Shown: positions 38,534-46,763 of the stretch, one piece after another | Layout of the letters: the number at the start of each line of letters is the position of its first letter | Position numbering within the stretch: position 1 is the first letter of the stretch | Assembly: GCF_000447205.1 (NCBI RefSeq) | Contig: NZ_AUWY01000047.1 | Span: 62,001-126,000 of the forward strand | Direction of reading: 5' to 3' | DNA length: 64,000 nucleotides | Source of the DNA: Sphingobium ummariense RL-3 | GTDB taxonomy: Bacteria; Pseudomonadota; Alphaproteobacteria; Sphingomonadales; Sphingomonadaceae | Translations under genes and position numbers: made by a program | The notes under the pieces: generated by a model | Told to the model about the DNA's origin: nothing | The model's database searches: none | Seen by the model: only the letters and a program-made list of their open reading frames with translations

Positions 38534-38747
38534 CTTGATCGCTGGGCAGCTAAGCAATTGATTTGGCAATCAAATCTTAGACTTGCGAACTCGCCGAGGG
38601 CAGCATTAGCATGCTTTCAGTTGGTGGAAAAGGCCGGACGGTAATGGACTTGGAGATTTGAGTCCTTGCGTCGAGCTACTCGGCCTGTTCCTGAGGCTAA
38701 CGAGTTGTTCAAGACGACAGTTAGCTGACCGTCTGCGCGGGGGCTCC

Positions 38748-39362
38748 TCAGAAGGGCAGCGGACTGTCGATCTTCACGAGATCATGGGCGATGAGCGGGC
38801 CGCCGGGAGACTGGAACAGGCGGCTGCCATGTTCGACACCACCCAGGTTCAGCCCGAAGAAGCCGAGCTGGTCGATCAGCTTGGCAACCTCGGCCTTTGC
38901 ACCCTCGTCGTCGCCGGCGTAGAACAAGACGCGCCGTCCGCCGTCGACGTCGGGGGCCTTCTCCAAATTCATGAAGAAGTGGTGGTTGAACGCCTTCACC
39001 ACGCGGGCGCCTGGCGCCCATTCCTGAACGATCGCGGTGGAGGCGCGCCCGCCGATATCGATCGGCGGCAGCGGCGGCTTTTGCATGTTGTTGTTGGTGT
39101 CGACGAGGATGCGGCCGTTCCAGTCGAGCCCGGCGAGTGCACCCTGCAGTTTTGGCCAGTTCACTGAGACGAAAACGATGTCCTTGGCCGCCGCTTCCTC
39201 GCGGGTGCCCGCCGTGATCGACGGCCCTGCCTTGGCCACGAGGTCAGCAAGCGTTTCCGGCCCGCGGCTGTTGGCGATCGTCGCCGGAATGCCCTTAGCG
39301 CCGAGACGCTGGGCGATGGCACCGCCAATCATTCCAGTGCCAATGATTCCGATGGTGGGCAT
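38748..39362 (-). CDS. NADPH-dependent oxidoreductase, F420-reductase-like fold
   Basis: This 204-residue protein starts with a Rossmann motif, MPTIGIIGTGMIGGAIAQRL, followed by ATIANSRGPETLADLV, with the SRG that selects NADPH in the NADP:F420 oxidoreductase-like family. It also has VFVSVNWPKLQGALAG, GRILVDTNNNMQ and ARVVKAFNHHFFMNL. Such short proteins in bacteria without F420 are thought to be NADPH-dependent reductases of unknown substrate. The gene looks intact. Its neighbour across the IS element is a truncated AraC regulator, which in related loci is usually divergent from this reductase; that regulator is now broken. Confidence 0.85.
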   Translation of the reverse strand: MPTIGIIGTGMIGGAIAQRLGAKGIPATIANSRGPETLADLVAKAGPSITAGTREEAAAKDIVFVSVNWPKLQGALAGLDWNGRILVDTNNNMQKPPLPPIDIGGRASTAIVQEWAPGARVVKAFNHHFFMNLEKAPDVDGGRRVLFYAGDDEGAKAEVAKLIDQLGFFGLNLGGVEHGSRLFQSPGGPLIAHDLVKIDSPLPF

Positions 39363-39435
39363 GTGTGGTCTCCAATTCGTTCACAAGAAGGGGGCAGCCA
39401 GGACCAAGGGCAGGCCCTGGCCGCGGTTGTGGCTA

Positions 39436-40271
39436 GGCTCAGGACTCGTTGATCACAGCCAGAAGAGCACGGTAGCTGCGAGGGCGATGGCGGAGAAGAA
39501 GACGGTTGGGCAGCGGTCGTAGCGGGTTGCCACACGGCGCCAGTCTTTCAGGCGGCCGAACATGATCTCGATGCGGCTGCGGCGTTTGTATCGGCGCTTG
39601 TCGTATTTCACTGGAAAGGAACGGGATTTCCGGCCCGGGATGCAGGGCGTGATGCCCTTTTGCTCGAGCGCGTCCCTGAACCATTCGGCGTCATAGCCCC
39701 GGTCAGCCAGCATCCACTGCGCCTTGGGCAGATCATCGAGCAGGGCTGCCGCGCCGGTGTAATCGCTGATCTGGCCGGCCGTGATGAAGAAGCTCAAGGG
39801 GCGGCCGTTGGCATCGGTGACGGCGTGAAGCTTGGTGTTCATGCCGCCCTTGGTCCGTCCGATCAGGCGGCCGAGATCCCCTTTTTTACCCCAAGGCTGG
39901 AAGCCGTGCGGTGGGCCTTGAGATAGGTCGCATCGATCATGAGGGTCTGCGGTTCGGCTTTCTGGGCGGACAGACCCTCCATCATCCGGCCAAACACGCC
40001 CATCTCGCCCCACCGTTTCCATCGGTTGTAGAGCGTCTTGTGCGGACCGTATTCCCTGGGCGCGTCTCGCCAGCGCAGCCCGTTGCGATTGACGAAGATG
40101 ATCCCGCTCAGCACCCGCCGGTCATCAACCCGAGGCTTGCCGTGACTCTTGGGAAAATACGGCGACAAACGCGCCATCTGCTCGTCCGTCAGCCAATACA
40201 GGTCGCTCATGCTCAGTCTCCTCGCGGAGCCTGAATCACATCGCTCTCAGCCAATCAATGGGTCCTGAGCC
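39436..40271 (-). mobile_element. IS5-family (IS427-group) insertion sequence, complete
   Basis: The 836-bp element is bounded by imperfect inverted repeats: GGCTCAGGACTCGTTGA at 39436-39452 and the reverse complement of GGCTCAGGACCCATTGA at 40255-40271 (three mismatches in 17). It is flanked by TA on both sides, a target duplication normal for this group. The transposase is coded on the minus strand in two overlapping frames. The element appears recent because its ends and genes are intact. It removes the start of the AraC gene to its right. Confidence 0.88.
39453..40210 (-). CDS. IS5/IS427 transposase, two frames joined by programmed -1 frameshift
   Basis: The first frame (40210 to 39863) encodes the N-terminal DDE-family part: YWLTDEQMARLSPYFPKSHG, GLRWRDAPREYGPHKTLYNR and MIDATYLKAHRTA with the first catalytic Asp. 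The second frame, read on from about 39885 to 39453, encodes KGDLGRLIGRTKGGMNTKLH, MLADRGYDAEWFRDALEQKG with the second Asp, and YKRRSRIEIMFGRLKDWRRV with the Glu. The overlap contains the slippery heptamer A AAA AAG (39887-39881), whose -1 slip joins the frames exactly. This two-frame layout is normal for IS427-group elements, so the gene is probably active. Confidence 0.88.
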
Positions 40272-40807
40272 TACTGCCTGACCGCATTCATATCCCCACC
40301 TCGGCGGGTAAGGCCACGCGCTTTGGTCGACTGATCGACCTGCTTGTCGAAGAATGCGCCGACGACTATCCCGGCAGGGACATGTTCCTGCAACGGATGC
40401 TGGAAGCGCTCCTTATAGAGGCCTTGCGTTGGCAGGGCGTTGGGACTGATGGAAGTACGGTTGCAGGTTTGCTCAGCGGCATGCGAGACCCGGCGATCGC
40501 CCGGGCGCTTCGGGCTATCCATGCTGACGTGCGCGCTGGCTGGACCGTCGCCGGGCTCGCCGGCATCAGCGGCATGTCACGCTCGGCCTTTTCGGATCGG
40601 TTCGGCGCGCTAATCGGCTGCGCGCCGATCGAGTATCTCGCGCGCTGGCGGATGGCGCTGGCGAAGGAGGCGCTGGCGCGAGGATCCAAGTCGCTGGACC
40701 GGATCGCCGAGGAAATTGGCTATGAATCGGCCAGCGCCTTCAGCACCGCTTTCCGTAAACGACTGGGCTGCCCGCCGGGCAGATTTGCGCGAGAGGCGGC
40801 CGCATAG
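40272..40807 (+). pseudogene. AraC-family regulator, 5' end removed by IS insertion
   Basis: From the IS border the frame is open (LPDRIHIPTSAGKATRFGRL) and runs through the end of a cupin_6 sensor domain (DMFLQRMLEALLIEALRWQG) into a complete AraC DNA-binding domain (GWTVAGLAGISGMSRSAFSD and SLDRIAEEIGYESASAFSTA, then FRKRLGCPPG). About the first 120-130 residues are missing. They are not found on the far side of the IS, where only 73 bases separate it from the reductase gene, so the insertion was accompanied by a deletion. An internal ATG at 40382 might still allow a short product with the DNA-binding domain. It probably regulated the neighbouring reductase. Confidence 0.82.
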
Positions 40808-41016
40808 ACAGACACGCAATTGAAGCGCAGGCAAGCCCATCGCTGAGGTGCGGCGCATGGCAGGGAAACGCGCTTTCCTGCCCATACCCTCTACTGCACT
40901 GATTGCGGTAGCTCAGCGCTAAAGCTGAACAGCCGGCAGGTTTCAGTCGCCGGGATCGGCCGCATGAACGGTGGCTATGTCGGCGGTCGCAGTCAATTGA
41001 GCTCGCCCGAACGGAT

Positions 41017-41991
41017 TCATGCTAGCAGCGGTTCGAACTTGGCAAACTGCTGGGTACTCGGGCAATCGGCGCAGTCGCGAGCCGGCCGCGCGTGCTGATG
41101 CGACTGCAACTGGCGCGGCAAAGCCTGAAGATCCACGATGCTATGAAGGTCCTCAACTGAAACGCCGAAATGCTCGGGCGCGAAGCTACATGGCGCAATG
41201 CGGCCGGCTTCGTCGATAAACAGGAAGGTTTCCGCTACCCTGCAGTCGGCGATGGGCATCGGCCGGCCGGCGACGGTGTCGGCGAGTCGCTCCAGATAGG
41301 CGGCCCCGCCAACCAACATTGTTCCCATCCGGCCGAGTTCGGCCCGCAGCTGCGGCATTTCAGCGGCCAGTTGTGCGACATCGCCGGGGCGCAGGCGATG
41401 GTCGGGATAGAATTCGGGTCGATCGCGCCCGCCCAGCTGATTGAAGCTAATTTCGTCGATGCCCCAGTCGGCAAGTGTGTGGCACAACGTGGCGAAACCG
41501 TCGATGTTATCCCGCATCAGCACGATGTTGGCGCGCACCTTCAGCCCCGCGCCCGCAGCGTCCCGCTCGCTTGTCAGCGCTGGCACGCTCTGCGCGAGCT
41601 TGTCGAACGCGCCGCGCCAGCCGCGCATGGCATCATGGAAGCTGGCCATGCCATCGATGCTGATCGTGACCTCGCGATAGCGCTGCACAAGCTCCGCGCG
41701 CACGCGCGGCGCACCCAGGCGGGTGCCGTTGGTGGTCAGGCTGAGTCCAATGCCCCACCGTGCCGCGCGTTCGTCCAGCTCGGCACGCGGTGCCCAAAAT
41801 AATGGCTCGCCGCCGAGCCAGCTCAACAGCACCGGATGTCCGGTTTCGCTCCGCCACGCCCCGAGCAGGTCGATGAGCCGCGCGACCTGCGCCGGATCCG
41901 CCTCTTCGCGCGGCAGGGTGAGACGTTTGTCGTAGGCGCAGAACGGACACGCCAGATTGCAGTGGTTCGAGACGCGCCACAGGACAATCAT
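41017..41991 (-). CDS. Radical SAM protein of the NAD-salvage cluster
   Basis: This 324-residue radical SAM enzyme has its 4Fe-4S ligand motif at the very start: WRVSNHCNLACPFCAYDKRL (CxxxCxxC). SWLGGEPLFW, LTTNGTRLG and EVTISIDGM complete the radical SAM half. The C-terminal part has further cysteines (IADCRVAETF, GRIAPCSFAPEHFG, DCADCPST) resembling a SPASM-like auxiliary cluster. The gene overlaps the nicotinamidase gene by four bases, so the two are translated together. No peptide substrate gene is visible nearby. Its role in NAD metabolism is unknown; the reaction cannot be read from sequence. Confidence 0.85.
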   Translation of the reverse strand: MIVLWRVSNHCNLACPFCAYDKRLTLPREEADPAQVARLIDLLGAWRSETGHPVLLSWLGGEPLFWAPRAELDERAARWGIGLSLTTNGTRLGAPRVRAELVQRYREVTISIDGMASFHDAMRGWRGAFDKLAQSVPALTSERDAAGAGLKVRANIVLMRDNIDGFATLCHTLADWGIDEISFNQLGGRDRPEFYPDHRLRPGDVAQLAAEMPQLRAELGRMGTMLVGGAAYLERLADTVAGRPMPIADCRVAETFLFIDEAGRIAPCSFAPEHFGVSVEDLHSIVDLQALPRQLQSHQHARPARDCADCPSTQQFAKFEPLLA

Positions 41992-42581
41992 CCCGCCGCC
42001 TCCAGGCGGACCGGTGCGTCCGCAAGGTCATCGGCGATGACCTGTTCGATCGGTCGCGCAATGCCGCGGGTAAGCCCCATCGGCACTTCGACCGCGAATC
42101 CACGCGCGACGAGACCCTCGATTGCCCAGCGTACGCAATAGTCGGCAGCGACGCCGATCACCGTCGCTTCAGTGACGCTCCGCGCCTTCAACTCCGCAAA
42201 GAAAGCGTCCCGCGCAACCTGCTCACCTGTCGCGACCGCCGTAACTGTGAGGTCGGGCTCGGCCCACATGTCGAAGACGCCCTTTTCGAGGAGGTAGACC
42301 GGGATTGCAGGATCGATCGTGCCTGGATCGAGCACATTCTCCCATCCGGGCGTGCCCTTCTCGCAGTGTGGTGGAAACTGTTCGGCCTCGGCCGAACCCG
42401 CATAGATCTCAGACACGTGCGTGTCCGCCGTGAAGAGCACACCAGCCACATCTTCGGTACGCAGACCCGCGAGCCAGGCTTTCATTGGTGGTACGATCGC
42501 CTCTGCTCCAGCCACCGGCAGCGCCCCGTCTGCGGCCACGAAATCCCGCTGCATGTCCACCACAATCGCGAAACCCTTCAT
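41988..42581 (-). CDS. pncA: Nicotinamidase/isochorismatase-family hydrolase
   Basis: This 197-residue cysteine hydrolase shows the family pattern: catalytic Asp in FAIVVDMQRDFVAADGALP, DTH in TADTHVSEIYAGSAEAEQF, Lys in EKGVFDMWAE, and the nucleophile Cys in VIGVAADYCVRWAIEGLVAR. The neighbourhood (NrtR, nicotinate phosphoribosyltransferase) points to nicotinamide deamidation to nicotinate, the first step of salvage, rather than isochorismate hydrolysis. The start has a strong AAGGAGA. It is divergent from nrtR across a short region with a palindrome, so NrtR probably controls it. Confidence 0.85.
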   Translation of the reverse strand: MKGFAIVVDMQRDFVAADGALPVAGAEAIVPPMKAWLAGLRTEDVAGVLFTADTHVSEIYAGSAEAEQFPPHCEKGTPGWENVLDPGTIDPAIPVYLLEKGVFDMWAEPDLTVTAVATGEQVARDAFFAELKARSVTEATVIGVAADYCVRWAIEGLVARGFAVEVPMGLTRGIARPIEQVIADDLADAPVRLEAAG

Positions 42582-42600
42582 ATGTCATCTCCTTGCATTT

Positions 42601-42616
42601 GACATATGCGTATGTC
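42601..42616. promoter_or_regulatory. Palindrome between pncA and nrtR, likely NrtR operator
   Basis: GACATATGCGTATGTC has exact six-base arms (GACATA and TATGTC) around TGCG. It lies 19 bases upstream of pncA and 40 bases upstream of the chosen nrtR start, in the only gap between the two divergent transcripts. NrtR regulators bind palindromes in front of NAD genes and release on ADP-ribose; this is the obvious candidate site here. Confidence 0.65.
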
Positions 42617-42656
42617 GCACATAAGTAAAGCGCATAACGCATGTAAGGTCGAGTCG

Positions 42657-43391
42657 ATGGACGAAGCTGCCTTTCTCGAAAGCTATGATCCCACCGCATA
42701 CGAACGCCCGTCGGTCGCAGTGGATTTGATCCTGATGAGCGTGGTCGATGGCGCGCCTTCCGTGTTGCTGACGCGACGCGACCAACACCCGTTTGCCGGG
42801 GAATGGGCGTTGCCCGGCGGCTTTGTCGGGATCGGCGAAAGCCTTGATGAAGCAGCACTCCGCATCCTCGCCGCGAAGGCGCGGATGTCGGATGCCTATG
42901 TCGAGCAGCTTTATACGTTCGGGGCGGTCGATCGTGACCCGCGGACGCGGATCATCAGCGTCGCCTATTTCGCGCTCCTTCCGGCAGACCGCTTCGCGGC
43001 TGCGCTGAAATCCGCCCCCGAGCTGGCGCTCGCGGAACTCACCGTACTATGGCCCGGCGAGACAGGCGGCCCTATCGAGGCGCGCATCGGCGACGGCGAT
43101 CCGCTGCAACTCGCTTTTGACCACGGCGCGATGCTCAGCCTCGCGGTGCGTCGCCTGCGCGGCAAGCTCGATTACTCCGGGATCGCCTTCGCGCTCCTGC
43201 CCCAGCGTTTCACGTTGCGCGCCTTGCAGGACATCTACGAAGCCATCCTTGACACCAAGCTCAACAAGCCCGCCTTTCGCCGCCGCATGCTGGATCGCGG
43301 CTGGCTGGAAGCGACGGGCGAGCGCGAGACCGGCGCGTCGTTCCGTCCGGCCGAACTCTATCGCTACCGTAAAGCAGAAGGGGAACAATGA
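42657..43391 (+). CDS. nrtR: NrtR-type regulator (Nudix domain plus winged helix)
   Basis: The 244-residue protein joins a Nudix domain to a C-terminal winged helix-turn-helix. The Nudix box is present only in degenerate form (GGFVGIGESLDEAALRILAA, followed by KARM instead of the catalytic REExxE pattern), as in NrtR proteins that sense rather than cut ADP-ribose. The C-terminal part has the conserved FTLRALQDIYEAILDTKLNK and FRRRMLDRGWLEATGE. It represses NAD biosynthesis and salvage genes. The start MDEAAFLESYDPTAYERPSV at 42657 is preferred to the frame start at 42606, which lies inside the palindrome. The stop overlaps the SPFH gene start by four bases. Confidence 0.9.
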   Translation: MDEAAFLESYDPTAYERPSVAVDLILMSVVDGAPSVLLTRRDQHPFAGEWALPGGFVGIGESLDEAALRILAAKARMSDAYVEQLYTFGAVDRDPRTRIISVAYFALLPADRFAAALKSAPELALAELTVLWPGETGGPIEARIGDGDPLQLAFDHGAMLSLAVRRLRGKLDYSGIAFALLPQRFTLRALQDIYEAILDTKLNKPAFRRRMLDRGWLEATGERETGASFRPAELYRYRKAEGEQ

Positions 43392-44374
43392 TGGCACATG
43401 TCCGCACTTTCGGCTTCGCTGCCCAGCTTCGCGCCGACGCGAGCAGCCATGTCATTCGCTATCGCAACGGCCGCGCGCGGCAGAGCGGGCGTGGCCTCGT
43501 CTTCTGGTTTCGCCCGGAGACCGCCAGCATTGCCGAGCTACCGATGGACGACCGCGAGATGGCGCTGTTCGTCAAAGGCCGCAGCCAGGATTTCCAGACC
43601 GTGGCGGTGCAGGGCACGCTGACGTGGCGCGTTGCCGATCCCGAGCTGCTCGCGGCGCGCGTGGATTTCACGATAGGCCTGCGCAGCGGTAGCTGGACCG
43701 CTGAGCCCATTCAGCGCATTGAGACCCGTCTTGCCGGCCTGGTCAATCAGGCGGTGCTGCAATATCTCGCACAGGCACCAGTGCAGGCGCTGCTCGATGG
43801 GGGGCCGGACCCCTTGCGCGGCGCGCTGCAGACGGCGCTGGCGCACGATCCGGCGCTGGGCGAGATTGGTCTCGAAGTCGTCGCGATCCGGCTCACCAAC
43901 CTCGCGCCCAGCGCCGAACTGGAACGCGCGCTCCAGACGCCCACCTTCGAGGCGCTCCAGCAAAAGGCGGATCAGGCGACGTTCGAACGTCGGGCGCTCG
44001 CCGTGGAGAAAGAGCGTGCCATCGCCGAGAACGAGCTCGCCAATCGGACCGAACTCGCTCGCCGCGAGCAGCAGCTGATCGCGGAGGAAGCCACAAACGC
44101 CCGCACGCGTGCGGCTGGCCTCGCCGAAGCGCAGCAGGTCGAGGCGGCCGCCGAGGCGGAGCGCATCCGCACGATCGAGGGCGCCAAGGCGGACGCCGAG
44201 CAGGCGCACATCGCGATTTACCGCGATCTGCCGCCTGCGGTTCTGCTCGGCCTCGCGGCGCGCGATCTGGCGGGCAAGTTGGAGACGATCGAACATCTGA
44301 ACGTGACGCCCGATCTGCTGGCCAGCCTCGTCGGCGAGTTCCGCCGCGAAGCGTCTGCGCTTCCGGCCCGGTGA
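43388..44374 (+). CDS. SPFH/Band 7 domain protein
   Basis: This 328-residue protein has an SPFH/Band 7 domain over about residues 10-200 (ASSHVIRYRNGRARQSGRGL, VQGTLTWRVADPELLAARV, GEIGLEVVAIRLTNLAPSAE), followed by a long charged coiled coil (RALAVEKERAIAENELANRT, ARREQQLIAEEATNARTRAA). No hydrophobic N-terminal hairpin or membrane anchor is obvious, unlike classic flotillins. It is translationally coupled to nrtR and lies eight bases before the NAD-kinase-like gene, so it belongs to the NAD operon. SPFH proteins scaffold membrane complexes. A link to NAD enzymes is unexplained. Confidence 0.85.
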   Translation: MMAHVRTFGFAAQLRADASSHVIRYRNGRARQSGRGLVFWFRPETASIAELPMDDREMALFVKGRSQDFQTVAVQGTLTWRVADPELLAARVDFTIGLRSGSWTAEPIQRIETRLAGLVNQAVLQYLAQAPVQALLDGGPDPLRGALQTALAHDPALGEIGLEVVAIRLTNLAPSAELERALQTPTFEALQQKADQATFERRALAVEKERAIAENELANRTELARREQQLIAEEATNARTRAAGLAEAQQVEAAAEAERIRTIEGAKADAEQAHIAIYRDLPPAVLLGLAARDLAGKLETIEHLNVTPDLLASLVGEFRREASALPAR

Positions 44375-44381
44375 AGGCGCG

Positions 44382-45275
44382 ATGCCGACCAACAGTCCCC
44401 GCGCGGTCTTCGTCACTCGGGAGAGCGACTATGAACTGCTGCTTGCGCGCCATGCCACGCGCGAGCAGGCGCGGTTCTTCCTCGAGACGCGCGGCCAGCG
44501 GATCGAGACGCTGGAGGATCGCGACCGCCAGCTGCACGACGCCTTGAAACAGGCGCGACTCGCGGTGCCGGACGACTGGCGGCAGGCGCATGTGCGCCGT
44601 CCCGATCTGGACCGGTTCCTGTTCGGTCCGGAGGACGTGATCGTGCCGGTCGGCCAGGACGGGCTTGTCGCCAACGTCGCTAAATATCTCGCTAGCCAAC
44701 CCGTGCTGGGCGTGAATCCGTCGCCCGACCTCTATGACGGCATCCTGGTCCGCGTGCCCGTACGGCGGCTCGCCGATCTGCTTCGCGCCGCCGCCGCAGA
44801 ACAGGCGCCGATCGAGCGCCGCACGATGGTCGAAGCCCGGCTCGACACCGGAGAGCGCCTGCTCGCGCTCAATGAAGTGTTCGTGGGCCATCGCAGCCAC
44901 CAGTCCGCGCGCTACAGCATCGAGGTCGGCGGAGGCCACGAGGATCATAGCTCGAGCGGTCTGATCGTCGCATCGGGAACCGGCGCCACCGGCTGGGCTC
45001 GTTCGATTATGGAATCGATGGGGACGCACCTGCCGCTGGCGCCCGAGGAGCGCGCCGTCGCCTATTTCGTCCGCGAGCCCTTTCCGAGCATCGCCACTGG
45101 CACCAGCCTGCGTGCAGGCAAACTTGCCGGCGAACCGATCGAGATCACCTCGCGGATGAACGATGGCGGCGTGATCTTTGCGGACGGCATGGAACAAGAC
45201 TTTCTGGTGTTCGACTGGGGCCGCCGCGTATCCGTGGCTCCCGCTGCCCATGCCCTTCAACTCGTCACCGGCTGA
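44382..45275 (+). CDS. NAD-kinase-like protein, resembling the mitochondrial NADK2 clade
   Basis: The 297-residue protein has the NAD-kinase fold features in order: a nucleotide-binding loop ([18 protein letters not shown]) where the usual GGDGT is GQDGL, then [33 protein letters not shown], and the NAD-contact loop [20 protein letters not shown]. Spacing and the NEVFVGxxxxSxARY and SSGLxxxxGTGxxxW motifs recall NADK2-type kinases more than classical bacterial PpnK. With GGDGT altered, activity is uncertain; it may be a kinase of altered specificity or a binding protein. It lies between SPFH and pncB in the NAD operon and probably uses NAD or a precursor. Confidence 0.75.
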   Translation: MPTNSPRAVFVTRESDYELLLARHATREQARFFLETRGQRIETLEDRDRQLHDALKQARLAVPDDWRQAHVRRPDLDRFLFGPEDVIVPVGQDGLVANVAKYLASQPVLGVNPSPDLYDGILVRVPVRRLADLLRAAAAEQAPIERRTMVEARLDTGERLLALNEVFVGHRSHQSARYSIEVGGGHEDHSSSGLIVASGTGATGWARSIMESMGTHLPLAPEERAVAYFVREPFPSIATGTSLRAGKLAGEPIEITSRMNDGGVIFADGMEQDFLVFDWGRRVSVAPAAHALQLVTG

Positions 45276-45285
45276 GGATCGACCA

Positions 45286-46590
45286 ATGCCCGTCACTGAT
45301 ATCGCGACTCGCGTCTATAACCATGGTTGGCGGCTCGATCCGGTCGTCCGAAGCCTGCTCGACACCGACTTCTACAAGCTGCTGATGCTGCAGATGATCC
45401 GGCATCTGCATCCGGACGTGCAGGCAACCTTCTCGCTGATCAATCGCAACAAGTCGGTGCGATTGGCGGAGGTGATCGACGAGACGGAGCTGCGCGAGCA
45501 ACTTGACCATGCGCGCACGGTCCGCTTCTCCAAGAAGGAGCTGATCTGGCTCGCTGGCAACAGCTTCTACGGCAAGCAGCGCATGTTCGCGTCGGACTTC
45601 ATCGAATGGCTCGCCGATTTCCAGCTGCCGGACTACGAGCTGCGCAAGATCGATGGCCAGTTCGAGCTGCACTTTGACGGGCCGTGGACGCACACGACGA
45701 TGTGGGAGATTCCGGCGCTCGCCATCGTCAACGAGCTGCGTTCGCGGGCAGCGCTCAAAGGCAAAGGCCGCTTCGAGCTCGACGTGCTCTATGCTCGCGC
45801 CAAGGCTAAGCTCTGGGAAAAGGTCGAACGGCTGCGCCAGCTCCCCGACCTCGTCATTTCGGACTTCGGCACTCGCCGCCGCCACGGCTTCCTCTGGCAA
45901 CGCTGGTGCGTCGAGGCGCTCAAGGAGGGGCTGGGACACCGCTTCATCGGTAGTTCGAACGTGCTGCTCGCGATGGACAACGATCTCGAGGCGATCGGCA
46001 CGAATGCGCACGAGCTACCGATGGTGCTGGCCGCTCTCGCCGATAACGACGCAGGGATTGCGGCCGCGCCCTATCGGGTGCTGGAGGAATGGCGGGCACA
46101 TTATGACGGCAACCTGCTGATCGCGCTCCCGGATGCCTTTGGCACCACCGCCTTCCTGCGCCACGCCCCGGATTGGCTCGCCGACTGGACCGGTTTCCGT
46201 CCCGACTCCATGCCCCCGATCGAAGGCGGCGAGCAGATCATTGCCTGGTGGCAGGCGCATGGCCGCGATCCTCGCACCAAGCTGCTGATCTTTTCCGACG
46301 GTATGGATATCGACGGCATCGAAGCGACGTATCGCCACTTTCATGGCCGGGTGCGGATGAGCTTCGGCTGGGGCACCAATCTCACAAACGATTTCCGCGG
46401 CTGCGATCCCGATGGCGGACACGGGCTGGAACCTATTTCGCTCGTTGCCAAGGTGATCAGCGCCAACGGGCGTCATGCCGTGAAGCTCTCCGACAATCCT
46501 TCCAAGGCGACCGGTGATCCTATCGAAATCGAGCGCTACCTGAGGATTTTCGGGCAAGATGGTCGAATGCAGCAAACCATCGCAGTTTAA
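45286..46590 (+). CDS. pncB: Nicotinate phosphoribosyltransferase
   Basis: The 434-residue enzyme makes nicotinate mononucleotide from nicotinate and PRPP. Diagnostic segments are [62 protein letters not shown] with the conserved histidine of the catalytic loop, [20 protein letters not shown] and [14 protein letters not shown]. Its length is normal for PncB. The ATG at 45286 is ten bases behind the NAD-kinase-like gene; a longer frame overlaps that gene. With the nicotinamidase on the other side of nrtR it completes a two-step nicotinamide salvage route. Confidence 0.93.
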   Translation: MPVTDIATRVYNHGWRLDPVVRSLLDTDFYKLLMLQMIRHLHPDVQATFSLINRNKSVRLAEVIDETELREQLDHARTVRFSKKELIWLAGNSFYGKQRMFASDFIEWLADFQLPDYELRKIDGQFELHFDGPWTHTTMWEIPALAIVNELRSRAALKGKGRFELDVLYARAKAKLWEKVERLRQLPDLVISDFGTRRRHGFLWQRWCVEALKEGLGHRFIGSSNVLLAMDNDLEAIGTNAHELPMVLAALADNDAGIAAAPYRVLEEWRAHYDGNLLIALPDAFGTTAFLRHAPDWLADWTGFRPDSMPPIEGGEQIIAWWQAHGRDPRTKLLIFSDGMDIDGIEATYRHFHGRVRMSFGWGTNLTNDFRGCDPDGGHGLEPISLVAKVISANGRHAVKLSDNPSKATGDPIEIERYLRIFGQDGRMQQTIAV

Positions 46591-46691
46591 TCAGCCGCTG
46601 ACCGACGCGCCTAAGTTATTTTAGAGTCCCCTTGAGGGAGGAACCCCTCCGACTTCAGTCGGATGCTGGCTTCAGCCACAGACTCGGCCAG

Positions 46692-46763
46692 TAGCCTGTA
46701 CCCTCGGAGAAAAATGAACAGCCCAAAGGGCGAGGGTTCATTTTTCTCCGAGGGTACAGGCTA
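46692..46763. repeat. 28-bp perfect inverted repeat abutting tnpA start
   Basis: Arms 46692-46719 and 46736-46763 are exact reverse complements (left arm begins TAGCCTGTACCCTCGGAG, ends AAATGAAC), separated by a 16-base loop that itself holds GCCC-AAA-GGGC. The right arm ends on the A of the tnpA ATG and includes the only possible ribosome site. In RNA it would bury the start of tnpA, much like the translational lock of IS200, but the stem is longer and perfect. Confidence 0.85.

Noticed and set aside
40858-40881. Hairpin behind the AraC relic as an intrinsic terminator
   Set aside because: The stem (GGCAGG...CCTGCC) has a bulge and no T-tract follows, so I cannot support termination.
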